Assembly (NCBI GenBank): GCA_021161885.1
Contig: JAGGZS010000162.1
Location: 1-30,140 of the forward strand
Direction of reading: 5' to 3'
DNA from: a bacterium
Lineage (GTDB): Bacteria; Auribacterota; Auribacteria; Auribacterales; Auribacteraceae
Length of the DNA: 30,140 bases
Position numbers and translations under genes: made by a program. The notes beneath the pieces are model-generated. The model saw only the letters and a list, made by a program, of their open reading frames with translations, ran no database searches and was not told the origin of the DNA. Below, piece after piece: positions 23,601 to 26,690 of the stretch (positions within the stretch are counted from its first letter, which is position 1; each line of letters opens with the position of its first letter).

Positions 23601-23686
23601 CAAAACATCAAAGAAAAAACAATAAAAAATCCACATCGTTTCAATCGGAATTTTGTGAAACCTCTTTCAAACAAAAACGCTATCAT
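8627..23686 (-). CDS. Giant (5,019-residue) secreted repeat protein, probable adhesin or surface fibre
   Basis: One unbroken frame. The signal peptide has core FFIVFSLMFCLPSLSYA (cleavage near residue 36). Residues about 180-3420 hold eight Gly-rich cassettes of about 175-210 residues, separated by seven beta-type cassettes of about 230-270 residues. Downstream: two Big-1/invasin-like domains (about 3429-3640); two related Ig-like modules with LLPGE motifs (3640-3875); IPT/TIG-like (3873-3962); Ig-like (3963-4052); FlgD-Ig-like with VWDGKDDMG (4071-4166); a beta module; CARDB-like (4284-4395); Ig-like (4395-4518); DxDxDG array (4520-4595); Gly/Tyr-rich segment (4597-4654); CARDB-like (4677-4796); Ig-like (4804-4924); FN3-like (4925-5014). 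I find no enzyme motif, C-terminal membrane helix, PEP-CTERM or LPXTG signal. Domain names are from motif recognition; adhesion or scaffolding is inferred. It is the first gene of a three-gene operon. Confidence 0.9.
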   Translation of the reverse strand: MIAFLFERGFTKFRLKRCGFFIVFSLMFCLPSLSYAIDLAVNGTTTTIDSVRSQVQGFHSSGAMSIDVANGALFTAGAKIFIITMQGTGIGQYEFNTISSISTNTLNIQTALSNTYDANAQVIEIIEYDNVTVSNSGILTCSDWDGATGGVLVIKATGLSVDSTSFIDTSAKGFLSATGPGVGAITSSSYGGGGGAFGGEGGDGYSGRAGGTGYGLMQIPTYMGSAGGRNSSYSKEGGKGGGIVFLDISGTATINGVIRSNGQNSPDNYAYNGGAGSGGSICISALTIAGTNAVSYFEVSGGSNNGSSNRGGGGGGGRIAVHCPAGTFTYAGSFKAFGGSGYNGFYGGAGTIYTKEGTDENVNIVNLDYNCDYTKISQDGTDICVNVMYVEWAKLDYVDFEGCVILDVRNSDLSLNPSAGAEFDSIAFSVDLAGSRTLSLQQNVTVNTVTVVGLDGSNHANLTLSSGINITNKINLNGYTTLHNSTDMAAPTIIYLSNIDNDITNNSNYHLRFATLELENDSNCTNNGTIEVLGDTISVKNGSIIQGTGSFYDNDNNLTVYSGGSYVSETADPAYFDTIEFKTGANIEHLDNSTTEAYRLYFICSGNFTIESGVVIDLTALGYRYQSGPGAGTEAYSYSGCSYRHYYYEHRYRGGGGAAYGGDGSNAYILSGNKGKGGTHYGLISDPMNIGSGGGNGIYSYKSYGYHVCWSRRGTYYGGDGGGAFIANVAGTFTLNGSIIVNGENGNSGNGNASGGGGAGGSINIVANTFVGTNPSSVLEANGGSRYSNQYGGAGSGGRIAIKTTTSYSFDGSISAYAGNGYNNINGGAGTIYIKDANTCAMYIKNDSTNSRAKTYIDEDNIFTNGDLLQIESADVEISYPFTCHTVEVIDSDTTVSTASDVTIDTLTVQATANANTTFNLNAVTGAVSVDSASLTGNTASYKARLYLPELSVAGDVTLNGYTTLYNYGEINSITMFNIDNDIYNYLTGTIGFPTLTITNGGLFYNAGSFSIGDSDLTIENGATFQSQTPDTMAFNNVYVYNGGVITQEASTASEQYKINMVCSGDFTLEQGATINANYKGYPNTYGPGKGMSTATSSYGATGGSYGGNGGDGYHVYADCDGYGSIIDPVDLGSGGGDNTYGAHSRGGYGGGALILDVAGTAVINGNIYVNGENAYNGGSSRNGGGGSGGTINIAADTLTLGATSVLQANGGGRSTTSYKGGGGGGGRIALKSNNTIISLGTIQYYGGNGYGYSTNNVNGGAGTFYIKEGSIEKLYIEGTTKNRDATIIDDTLEPMNLALLSLTFANVELTALTDCDELQTLNSDLILNPANALTIDTVGISLNSSSLNHRRCMFGAQVNLGDVTVQGYNSSHHAELELLDGANITSSLQTNGYTTVYNYTDINLPATYTMSNTDNDIYNYMTGSITLPTFTVSTNSYVQDFGTISPVDTNLTIDSGGIYDIAKSSSLTFTDVSISGRLTHTQDTTNGYKVDIICTNNFTINSGGTIDVSERGYLSEQGPGAGESQNIANSSYGGCGASYAGWGSNAYNNLDNTTNYPYGSIKNPTDYGSGGGRNSHYNYLGGSGGGIVNLNVAGTLTINGTIKSNGQKGQAYGGGGAGGSVRLVTDILTGTGSIETNGGARYSASTSYRSGGGSGGRIAVYTTSSNAIAETQYTSSGGEGYYIYGAAGTIYINNNTIESLYVRNSLVNNRELTVIENTPEVPADTLNFKIQNANVTINKLASAATLYVYNSNVMVDPALPSSIGTLFVKGNNSSQRGIVELKDGITISTALTLDGYTTLNNYTTIDLIPNDITLNNTDNIINNFSTGYILFASLNLTGTTLVNDGTVEILDKTITIGSGSTFYNESQLPAADYDLIVNSGGTYYSETSSAIEFRNVTVNNGGTMTHKENTDTASYTLNIACSGDFTLNTGGIIDVKGKGYTYDEGPGKGTRPTSSSYGGGGGAYGGDGSDAYNNGATAGKGGDAFGSFINPVDLGSGGGSTYNASYGHGGAGGGAVLLDIAGTLTIDGTIRADGADTPSGSNSRCGGGGSGGAINLHATIITGINASAMIQSKGGKRYSTYYGGGGSGGRISLVCTTYSYAGQFNASGGQGYYKYAGTGTVYIEDNTVKRIKVIGSQPISSSITEFEETPLDNDTVPLIIESYEIKSSNVVINRLQTCTTMDITDADVLIDTPAICTVTTMNIAVNNSTYRNRRVTLQATATVNTLTVAGYSSTRKAELEFIDGVQISNHLETNGYTTLYNYTTINLPTAPNDFSMSGTDNDIYNYTTGTITLPTFTVSQNSYVQDFGTITPIDNNLTIDSGGEYEIAKNATLTFNDVVVNGTLRHTQDTTFGYKIKFIVTNDLTVGSTGLIDATGRGYGSEQGPGAGASQSVSSSAYGGGGGAYGGWGSRSYNNLANTNAPYGSLTNPVDYGSGGGRNTYYSYLGGSGGGIIDIDVSGTLTLDGTIRSNGANGQYYGGGGSGGSIKIVTDSFAGASTGLIAANGGSKYNTSTSCRSGGGSGGRIALFCTTKTYAGQFEASGGEGYSYSTNRYGGAGTVYIDVSGLKTIQVKNTAGYYRAGTIIDNDASVPADIDEYIIEHADLIIKKLTSCGSMDINASTVTFDGVTNASITDLTMSGSNTTYNEAVLTLPDTLSVTNQLIMNGYCQLNNYAQINSLQLNNNYNDVHNYATGVAATPTLDLHQHSNFENYGSFTIQDNNLVIGSGSTYTVTNKTQLTFNNVTIQNGGNMTHLTNTDQELYKIKIHCTGNFDIQSGGKVDITGKGYSASEGPGAGDDTATSSYGGGGGSYGGYGSQGYSNIPAGSTYGSIINPVDLGSAGGNNTYYNHLGGNGGGAVILLVDGIFTLNGNIYANGGNPAPITTYEGGGGSGGAINITAATIEGTGYLYAKGAYNGSTSYRGGGGGGGRIAIICTTNNHLYPDRFQAYGNYGRSSGTYYRGGAGTIYIKAGSDEQVRIVNDSNYYQAPTPINEALNIDTLWLNKAIVTLNNEGMILDTVSVQNSKLTIDTVSNTSINDLNITQNTTLYHSYHTTLGENVTVQDATTYSPSTSYYVYLTLEDSAQIMNNLNLGGRSYVYNYGSIAGVTRTTGSTYNKLYNYDTATITLANLNLNSYDYFLYDGTVTVVDSSLMDLQSYSMLEFGKVEQLNVDSVRIRNYAVITHTANDDAIEAIVDINCTGDFQIDQHAKIDVSGKGYAAGQGPGSGGDSDVTANNRYGGGGGGAYGGNGGHAYNFAGYGGIRGIAYDNDSVKNPLNLGSGGGIGYYYSTPKYGGAGGGLIRLNIGGALKMDRYAYILADGANAPSGSSYSCGGGGSGGAINITTASLDFIGSSAYAYIEADGGNRYSSYRGGGGGGGRIHIGYQSFAQPSNFSMHATKGSGYYNDATNGAADGTVDVAADPDGVIPVVADPPTLHANSNEVSNITCGPVQDFVGQTVGDGTEITVSATYGTIQNATDVNTSEPGIQLQTIGGYVYFNLKATVGTNAGTIVVTAQSVVGSASGQTNIAVIIGNPTGTITLTADPEQIVADGVETTTISSDPITDAFGNLITAGSLVTVSTDSGTITTADANGSIVGKQVFVQADGTITFEFLSSTYSGDAFVQADSYTGDAHGEVTVTMVPGALDKLIVLLPGESYSKPAGSGKTGSPQDQTAGSSYLVSVIAADAQNNIVISNTDTIELVSNQEFSGVAPSQQAFNGSTGQMDFTVTQYIADTGVSLTINNISDATFNTTSSAYIVKNATPTKLQILLPGETSYPGSATGKAGAVEHQRAGQPFNVYVNMVDNYFNIAQGRSDEVTLTSSNPNAVLPSVNLINGTDYVTVTETELSTGLDRQLSASVTDPLIADAQSILFGVFNSIPSIVSVTPTESRPGISKVLTISGTEFSNGATVEVGSGIDVTNVFFQSSTELLATIYVQPAASVGYRDVRVINPDLADDIGHDMFEVRDNESPTISNLTVPTGATVGDLITITFDVDELLTANPVVTVDGNSAGSPVSIDNGGLSYTYEYSVNGSENTGYINVIVTVEDFVGNIGQELANIIFDFNDPSLTNKVIDPTTISPDGDFLNDSSIIAFKVVDESNSFDVVVSIQSGLTPVRELWNGALSGKYFNRVWDGKDDMGSSVSDGIYLVKVRVTDPANNFVEENIGSITVDYTADQQPYIIFTEEVQFATVGNEIITLPISLTNNDTGLAHTLSVLDVINNDNSVDVHFLDNPVDVTIDPTLSSNVSLYVDSTNPDFNRVDVQLRLVNELDTQVDYSNLRIYMNPVPKPDLVITAQDVVFDPVNPGAGNNVTISVTVKNVGNETATNIPVDFTSFGTPIGSGTIVIASLNGGEETTIDNIVNFASTGMKLISIEVDPSDAIDELDEFNNEMNKILHVGTVPLVSGGIRVLADVPSQSLVNSIVTITGRADYALLINDVPNYDYAVKGATIYLHVKNTDGDVLLTQTGWFTTVTGDFEFSFQLPSSFAAGDYALLKIMVTDYTFVGTTQVATYVYELGTATGSVIDSPDIDNDGILNIDDPDIDGDAIPNENDPDIDGDGIPNDDDIAVYGPIAGDPDIDGDGIPNYYDDDIDGDGISNGSDGSPYGGSGYGGYGSGYGGGYGGGGGSGYGGGYGGGGFSGFSGSSGSGFGGAVGGLSIPSGGKIVTGTGESSGGYTGNPIVLNPSLYDAYVHSRDISFSNENPQLGEEITIGAIIWAEGYGYKDQIPVSFYEIYPTYSETRIGLCHYISRLYAGNNKSLHTSWINFAEGVYIIEVHLDEAYTDANNSNNEASRAIIVGDLNQLLDVVINLPVDGMTYHCIRDTISIKFEVWQGFNMLAPADIDTLVLKFSDSLSLVSDIVVVKNGVLETGQFNSSNYVYTVTLQAPVPSTEAVGNVYPGTIVAIAQVIDNDSVMNGSADVAVNLTAGKAPPASLDIFATSYAVQLTWPEEQGVNIYNVYRDDFDIATVHETQMQGTFTFIDYDVIMEQNYDFFCTSVDSVTHKEGIISSPIINKTVPKRRRR
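8634..8640 (-). promoter_or_regulatory. Strong Shine-Dalgarno inside the end of the giant gene
   Basis: GGAGGAG lies 6 nt upstream of the ATG at 8627. It is inside the last codons of the upstream gene, where it also encodes Arg residues of the KRRRR terminus. This supports the coupled start at 8627. Confidence 0.7.
9725..9897 (-). repeat. Low-complexity Gly/Tyr/Ser segment
   Basis: This part of the giant gene encodes a run built from GYGG, GGGY and SGFSG units (residues about 4597-4654), directly after the DxDxDG array and before a CARDB-like domain. The DNA is a run of ccgccatatccg-type words on the plus strand. It probably acts as a flexible or sticky linker. Confidence 0.8.
9900..10125 (-). 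repeat. Short tandem repeat encoding DPDIDGDGIPN-type calcium loops
   Basis: Five close copies of an Asp-rich loop (DIDNDG, DIDGDA, DIDGDG three times, plus a final DIDGDGIS) lie in the giant protein at about residues 4520-4595. The DNA itself is repetitive: the words gtcgccgtctatatcagg and close variants recur on the plus strand. Spacing between copies is about 33 nt for three of them, with a longer gap where VYGPIAG is inserted. Such loops normally bind calcium. Confidence 0.85.
13438..23155 (-). repeat. Tandem array of eight Gly-rich cassettes alternating with seven beta cassettes
   Basis: Approximate Gly-rich cassette positions in coding order: 22628-23155, 21181-21808, 19884-20430, 18606-19133, 17312-17852, 16000-16535, 14781-15315, 13438-14025. 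Each begins at a GPGxG motif, usually preceded by an (I/V)D-(S/T)-(G/A)-(K/R)-G-Y box. It passes through YGGGGGxYGG, GSGGG, a GTxxIxGxIxxNG strand, GGGGSGG and GGRIA, and ends at GGAGTxYI. The linking beta cassettes share an NGYTTLYNYT-type motif, a TDNDIYNY-type motif, a TIxSG strand and a CxGDFTI strand. The repeat period is about 405-480 residues. Similar Gly-rich strings (GxIxxNG then GGGGSGG then GGRIA) recur in large exported proteins of environmental bacteria; I know of no settled function for them. Confidence 0.85.
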
Positions 23687-23693
23687 AAATATT

Positions 23694-23700
23694 CCCCCCT
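23694..23700 (-). promoter_or_regulatory. Ribosome binding site of the giant gene
   Basis: AGGGGGG lies 7 nt upstream of the ATG at 23686, a strong purine-rich site that supports this start and the signal peptide it begins. Confidence 0.75.
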
Positions 23701-23734
23701 TTATATTGATAAAATTTTACATACATATATATAT

Positions 23735-23763
23735 ATTGTAGCATACATATTGACTGCTGTCAA
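23735..23763 (-). promoter_or_regulatory. Near-consensus sigma-70-type promoter of the surface operon
   Basis: On the minus strand, TTGACA (23763-23758) and TACAAT (23740-23735) are separated by exactly 17 nt. The predicted transcript starts near 23728, about 42 nt before the ATG. The -35 box is one arm of a small palindrome, TTGAC-AGCA-GTCAA, which could be an operator or chance. No other promoter-like site of comparable quality was noticed for the two downstream genes. Confidence 0.75.
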
Positions 23764-23826
23764 ATTTCGATAACGAGGGTGATGTAAAACAGCAAAAAAA
23801 TAAATTGAAAATCCTAAAATTCCTAT

Positions 23827-23846
23827 CCCCACAGCAAGCTATGGGG
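23827..23846. repeat. REP-like palindrome, copy 1
   Basis: CCCCACAGCAAGCTATGGGG is a 20-nt palindrome with one mismatched pair (C against A). It is followed by TATTACGGAATTTT. It shares the core AGCAAGCT, flanked by C and G runs and a trailing ATTAC, with the copy at 23905. The form resembles repetitive extragenic palindromes mobilised by IS200-like (RAYT) transposases, but no such gene is in the window. Confidence 0.5.
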
Positions 23847-23904
23847 TATTACGGAATTTTTCCTTCGGAACCGAATTTTCTGATAAATCTTGATAATCTT
23901 ATTA

Positions 23905-23925
23905 CCCTGTAGCAAGCTGACAGGG
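23905..23925. repeat. REP-like palindrome, copy 2
   Basis: CCCTGTAGCAAGCTGACAGGG folds into a 9-bp stem with one bulged G around the core AGCAAGCT. It is followed by AATTACC. The segment 23919-23937 (GACAGGGAATTACCAAGTT) recurs nearly intact at 24014-24034, with one substitution and a 2-nt insertion. Confidence 0.5.
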
Positions 23926-23979
23926 AATTACCAAGTTAAAAATTTCTAAAAACAGGTTTTATTTAGAAAAAACAAGTTT

Positions 23980-24408
23980 TTAAGAACTATTTTTTTGTAT
24001 TAGATCGGATTTTGACAGGAAATTACCGCAAGTTGACAGACCAATCCGTCGGCGGTTTATTTTCCTGAATATTAAACCAATTCGACCAGTACTAAGAATT
24101 TTGCGTATCCGGCAAAAACAGGTGTGGTCAGGAGTCTCATCCTCAACGACAAATCCGCAAAACCATCTCAGCGTCAGATTATAGCGTAGGCAGGCTTCAA
24201 GCTCGCAGTCTGATAAATCGTAGTACAATTGCAGAATGCAAAAATAGACATTTTATGCCGACTTCGACTCCATAACCATTTCGACCGGTATTTTTTTTAA
24301 TTCTTTAAAACCAAGCGATATTTTTCTTAATGAAACCGTTTTTTCTATTCTTTTTAACGGATGGGTGTCTTTCACGATTTTGTCCAAATCATAATTCATT
24401 ATTGTCAT
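23980..24408 (-). pseudogene. Decayed IS5-type transposase remnant
   Basis: One reading frame from ATG at 24408 gives an N-terminus with the IS5-family pattern DKIVKDTHPLKRIEK. It meets an in-frame TAA at 24255-24253 (codon 52) and continues in the same frame with YYDLSDCELEACLRYN, WFCGF and ETPDHTCFCRIRKIL. These match the usual 'YGLSDRELEEELRYN ... PDHSTLSRFR' block of IS5/IS1182-type transposases. The match fades after about 24060, and the DDE catalytic core is missing. The frame ends at 23980, within the short-repeat cluster. Intact relatives are about 300-480 residues long, so this is a truncated relic. No terminal inverted repeats were identified. Confidence 0.8.
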
Positions 24409-24590
24409 TTGCGGATTCCTTTCGAGTATCATTTTTTATCCTTTCTATGAATCCACATTATATCAAATTTAACACTTTTTTTTATATCTCTTTATTTCGC
24501 AACAGTCCCACATTATACACTGCTCCTAATTTCTGGGAGTATTATATAACGTATAGTCAATATTACGATACGCATCGGATAATATGAGTA

Positions 24591-24605
24591 GCCTAATTGT
24601 TAGGC
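24591..24605. terminator. Perfect hairpin just past the methyltransferase remnant
   Basis: GCCTAATTGTTAGGC is a perfect 6-bp stem with a 3-nt loop, starting 7 nt beyond the methyltransferase stop codon on the minus strand. There is no T-run after it in that direction, so terminator activity is uncertain. In the plus direction it is followed by AAAATATTT. Confidence 0.35.
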
Positions 24606-24612
24606 AAAATAT

Positions 24613-25244
24613 TTACTGACGAATTATGATTACAAAATCTAAAGTGAAGCATAGTAGCCGGTTTTTGTAAATCTTAAAATTTTTAACTCCGGCGTCATTT
24701 AATAGTTTTCTTATCATCGTTTCGGAAAGTAAGTTCATATAACTTCCAGTTGCCCATTGCTTGCCAATAATTGTCAAATAACGATCAAATATTATTTTAG
24801 GGAGATAATGGAGCAATGGTGTTCTAGTATGAACTTCAATGGGGAAATATCTGTTTGGAGTTGTTATAAAAGCATTTTTTGATACTCTTATAATTTCTTT
24901 TAAAAAAATTAATTGAGCATTATAATTTCCGACATGTTCAATAACGGCATTTGACCAACATATATCAAATTCTTTATCTCAAAAGGAAATAATGTTCCCT
25001 CATATTTCATAAATTTAACTTTAGGATATCGTATCTTAATTTTATTAGGAGTGTCAATACTAATAGCAATTAAATTTTCTGGAAATGGATAGTGTTTTTC
25101 TATATAATTATCAGTTTCCCAATATTCATTCTCAGAAAATCCAACATCAAGAACTTTTAATGATTCTTTTAGTCGGAATTCTTTCATAAATATCTGCCAC
25201 TTCCGGTATCTATTCCATTTAGATATTTTGTATGCGAATGTCAT
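24613..25244 (-). pseudogene. SAM-dependent methyltransferase broken by a single frameshift
   Basis: Two minus-strand frames join into one class I methyltransferase if one base is restored near 24977-24980, where the protein reads LFPFE then (D)KEFDICWSNAVIEHV. The upstream frame gives motif I (LKVLDVGFSEN), the acidic strand ISID and KYEGTLFPFE. The downstream frame gives ICWSNAVIEHVGNYNAQLIF, then a typical 'FITTPNRYFPIEVHT' stretch and a C-terminal region ending VIIIRQ. That pattern is the Methyltransf_11 type often found near glycan-modifying genes. The start is taken as ATG at 25244, with AGGA 10 nt upstream. The frame extends to a TTG at 25271 with no clear binding site. Base composition is much more AT-rich than that of the surface operon. 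The break could be a real mutation or an assembly error. Restored length is about 210 residues. Confidence 0.8.
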
Positions 25245-25271
25245 TAATATTCCATCCTGTTTAACGCCCAA

Positions 25272-25602
25272 TTTCTTATTCTACACAAAATCTCCGCTTT
25301 TAAGGAAAACCTTACGAGATTCAATATGAACTTTAGCGCATAAACCCTCTGTTTTTTTATTGTTTCATGAGGTCTGAATCCTCGAAAAGAGTCTATTTTG
25401 AACAAATCCAGCTGATTTGAATTATATTTTCACGGTGGTTTTCTCCTTAATAAAAACGCAAAAATTGCGAATTGTTGTAGAAAACACAGAAAAAAAAATC
25501 TTTAAAAAACCGATAGAATCTATAGATGTAAAAGAATTAGGTAGTTATGCAAAAGCCTTTTAAATGATAATAGTTATGCGCTTCATTCAACAGAATACAA
25601 AA
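25272..25602. other. Gap with no supportable gene
   Basis: No convincing gene. On the plus strand a short frame ends VKELGSYAKAF followed by TAA at about 25562 and looks coding-like over about 35 codons, but it has no ATG and no binding site, so it may be a gene remnant. On the minus strand an AAGGAG site near 25446 precedes a GTG whose frame stops after three codons. Confidence 0.4.
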
Positions 25603-26631
25603 TCACTTTATTATCGAGAACCGGTTTAAAGGCCAATATTTTAAAAAAGCGCTTCCCCTTAGATTCTTTTCGGGAACAAACCCCCAGAACCTGCTGTCTT
25701 TACTGTTATTACTATTGTCTCCCATCGCGAAATAAGATTTTTCAGGCACCATAATCGATTTGTATCGTTCACCAAAAGGACCTTGATTGAAATAAATAAT
25801 TTTCTTGAAAATTTCCGGTTTATCAAGAACTTTACCGTTAATTAAGACAACTCCTTCTTTATCACCGATAGGTCCATTCTCCAAATGATGCCTGCACCTT
25901 GAACATTCACCGGATATATACGCTTTGCCGTCGGATTTAAAAATTCTAACCGGATTAACAATTAGTCTCACTTCGCCGCAATATTCACACTTGGTGTATA
26001 ATTTTTCTATTGGCAGTCCTGAAATTTCTATTTTGTCTCCGGGCAGTCCGACAAGCCGCTTAATAAAATCTTTTTTCTGGTCGTCTTTATCAAGTAAAGA
26101 TATACCGCGGGTGGTAAATACAATCACATCGCCCCGTTTAGGTTCCCTTAACTTCGGCAACTGAAAATATGGGAGGGTAATATCGGTGAACATAATACCT
26201 GTGGGACTTTTTGCCCCGTATATGAATTTATTTACAAGAATTCTGTCGCCTGTGCCGTAATAATGGGCTCCATGCAAAGTAGGCTGCATTGATCCGGTCG
26301 GGATTTTAAATGCCTGCACAAGAAACGTCCTTATTATGGTAGCCAATATTATCGCTACGATAAACGCTTCGGCATACTCCTGAAGAACCGATTTTTTAAA
26401 CGGTTTTATTATGGGCGATACAACACTGTCAAAATGGACGAACCTTGTTTCCAATTCATCAGGGTCAGTACAGTGCCCTATGAAATTTTCAATATCATTA
26501 ACCTCATTTTTTATTAATTCAATTTTTTCAGGATCAATAACCGATTTCTTTTTTCTTAATATTTTTTTTATTTCTTTAAGATTTTCTTTGGCTCTTTTTT
26601 TATACTTGCGTAATTTCAAAATTCTCAACAT
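25603..26631 (-). CDS. lepB: Signal peptidase I with a four-cysteine insertion
   Basis: A 342-residue protein. ATG at 26631 has AAGGTG 8 nt upstream. A basic, coiled, cytoplasmic N-terminal region (1-80) is followed by a membrane helix (about 88-107). The catalytic Ser114 lies in IPTGSMQPTL and the general-base Lys191 in DFIKRLVGLPGDKIEI. The box MGDNSNNSKDSRFWG is at 303-317. Together these define a type I (S26) signal peptidase, which removes signal peptides on the outer face of the inner membrane. Between the Lys box and the final box there is an insertion with Cys215-x2-Cys218 and Cys243-x2-Cys246, resembling a zinc ribbon. The gene follows lepA by 59 nt in the common lepA-lepB order and is probably co-transcribed with it. 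Confidence 0.95.
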   Translation of the reverse strand: MLRILKLRKYKKRAKENLKEIKKILRKKKSVIDPEKIELIKNEVNDIENFIGHCTDPDELETRFVHFDSVVSPIIKPFKKSVLQEYAEAFIVAIILATIIRTFLVQAFKIPTGSMQPTLHGAHYYGTGDRILVNKFIYGAKSPTGIMFTDITLPYFQLPKLREPKRGDVIVFTTRGISLLDKDDQKKDFIKRLVGLPGDKIEISGLPIEKLYTKCEYCGEVRLIVNPVRIFKSDGKAYISGECSRCRHHLENGPIGDKEGVVLINGKVLDKPEIFKKIIYFNQGPFGERYKSIMVPEKSYFAMGDNSNNSKDSRFWGFVPEKNLRGSAFLKYWPLNRFSIIK

Positions 26632-26690
26632 AAATTTTTCACCTTATAATTATAGATAGTAAAAATAAATAATTTTATAATTTAAACCGA

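Noticed and set aside
24330..24587. 85-codon plus-strand frame MKPFFLFFLTDG...
   Set aside because: It lies opposite the transposase remnant, has no binding site and shows no recognisable motif.
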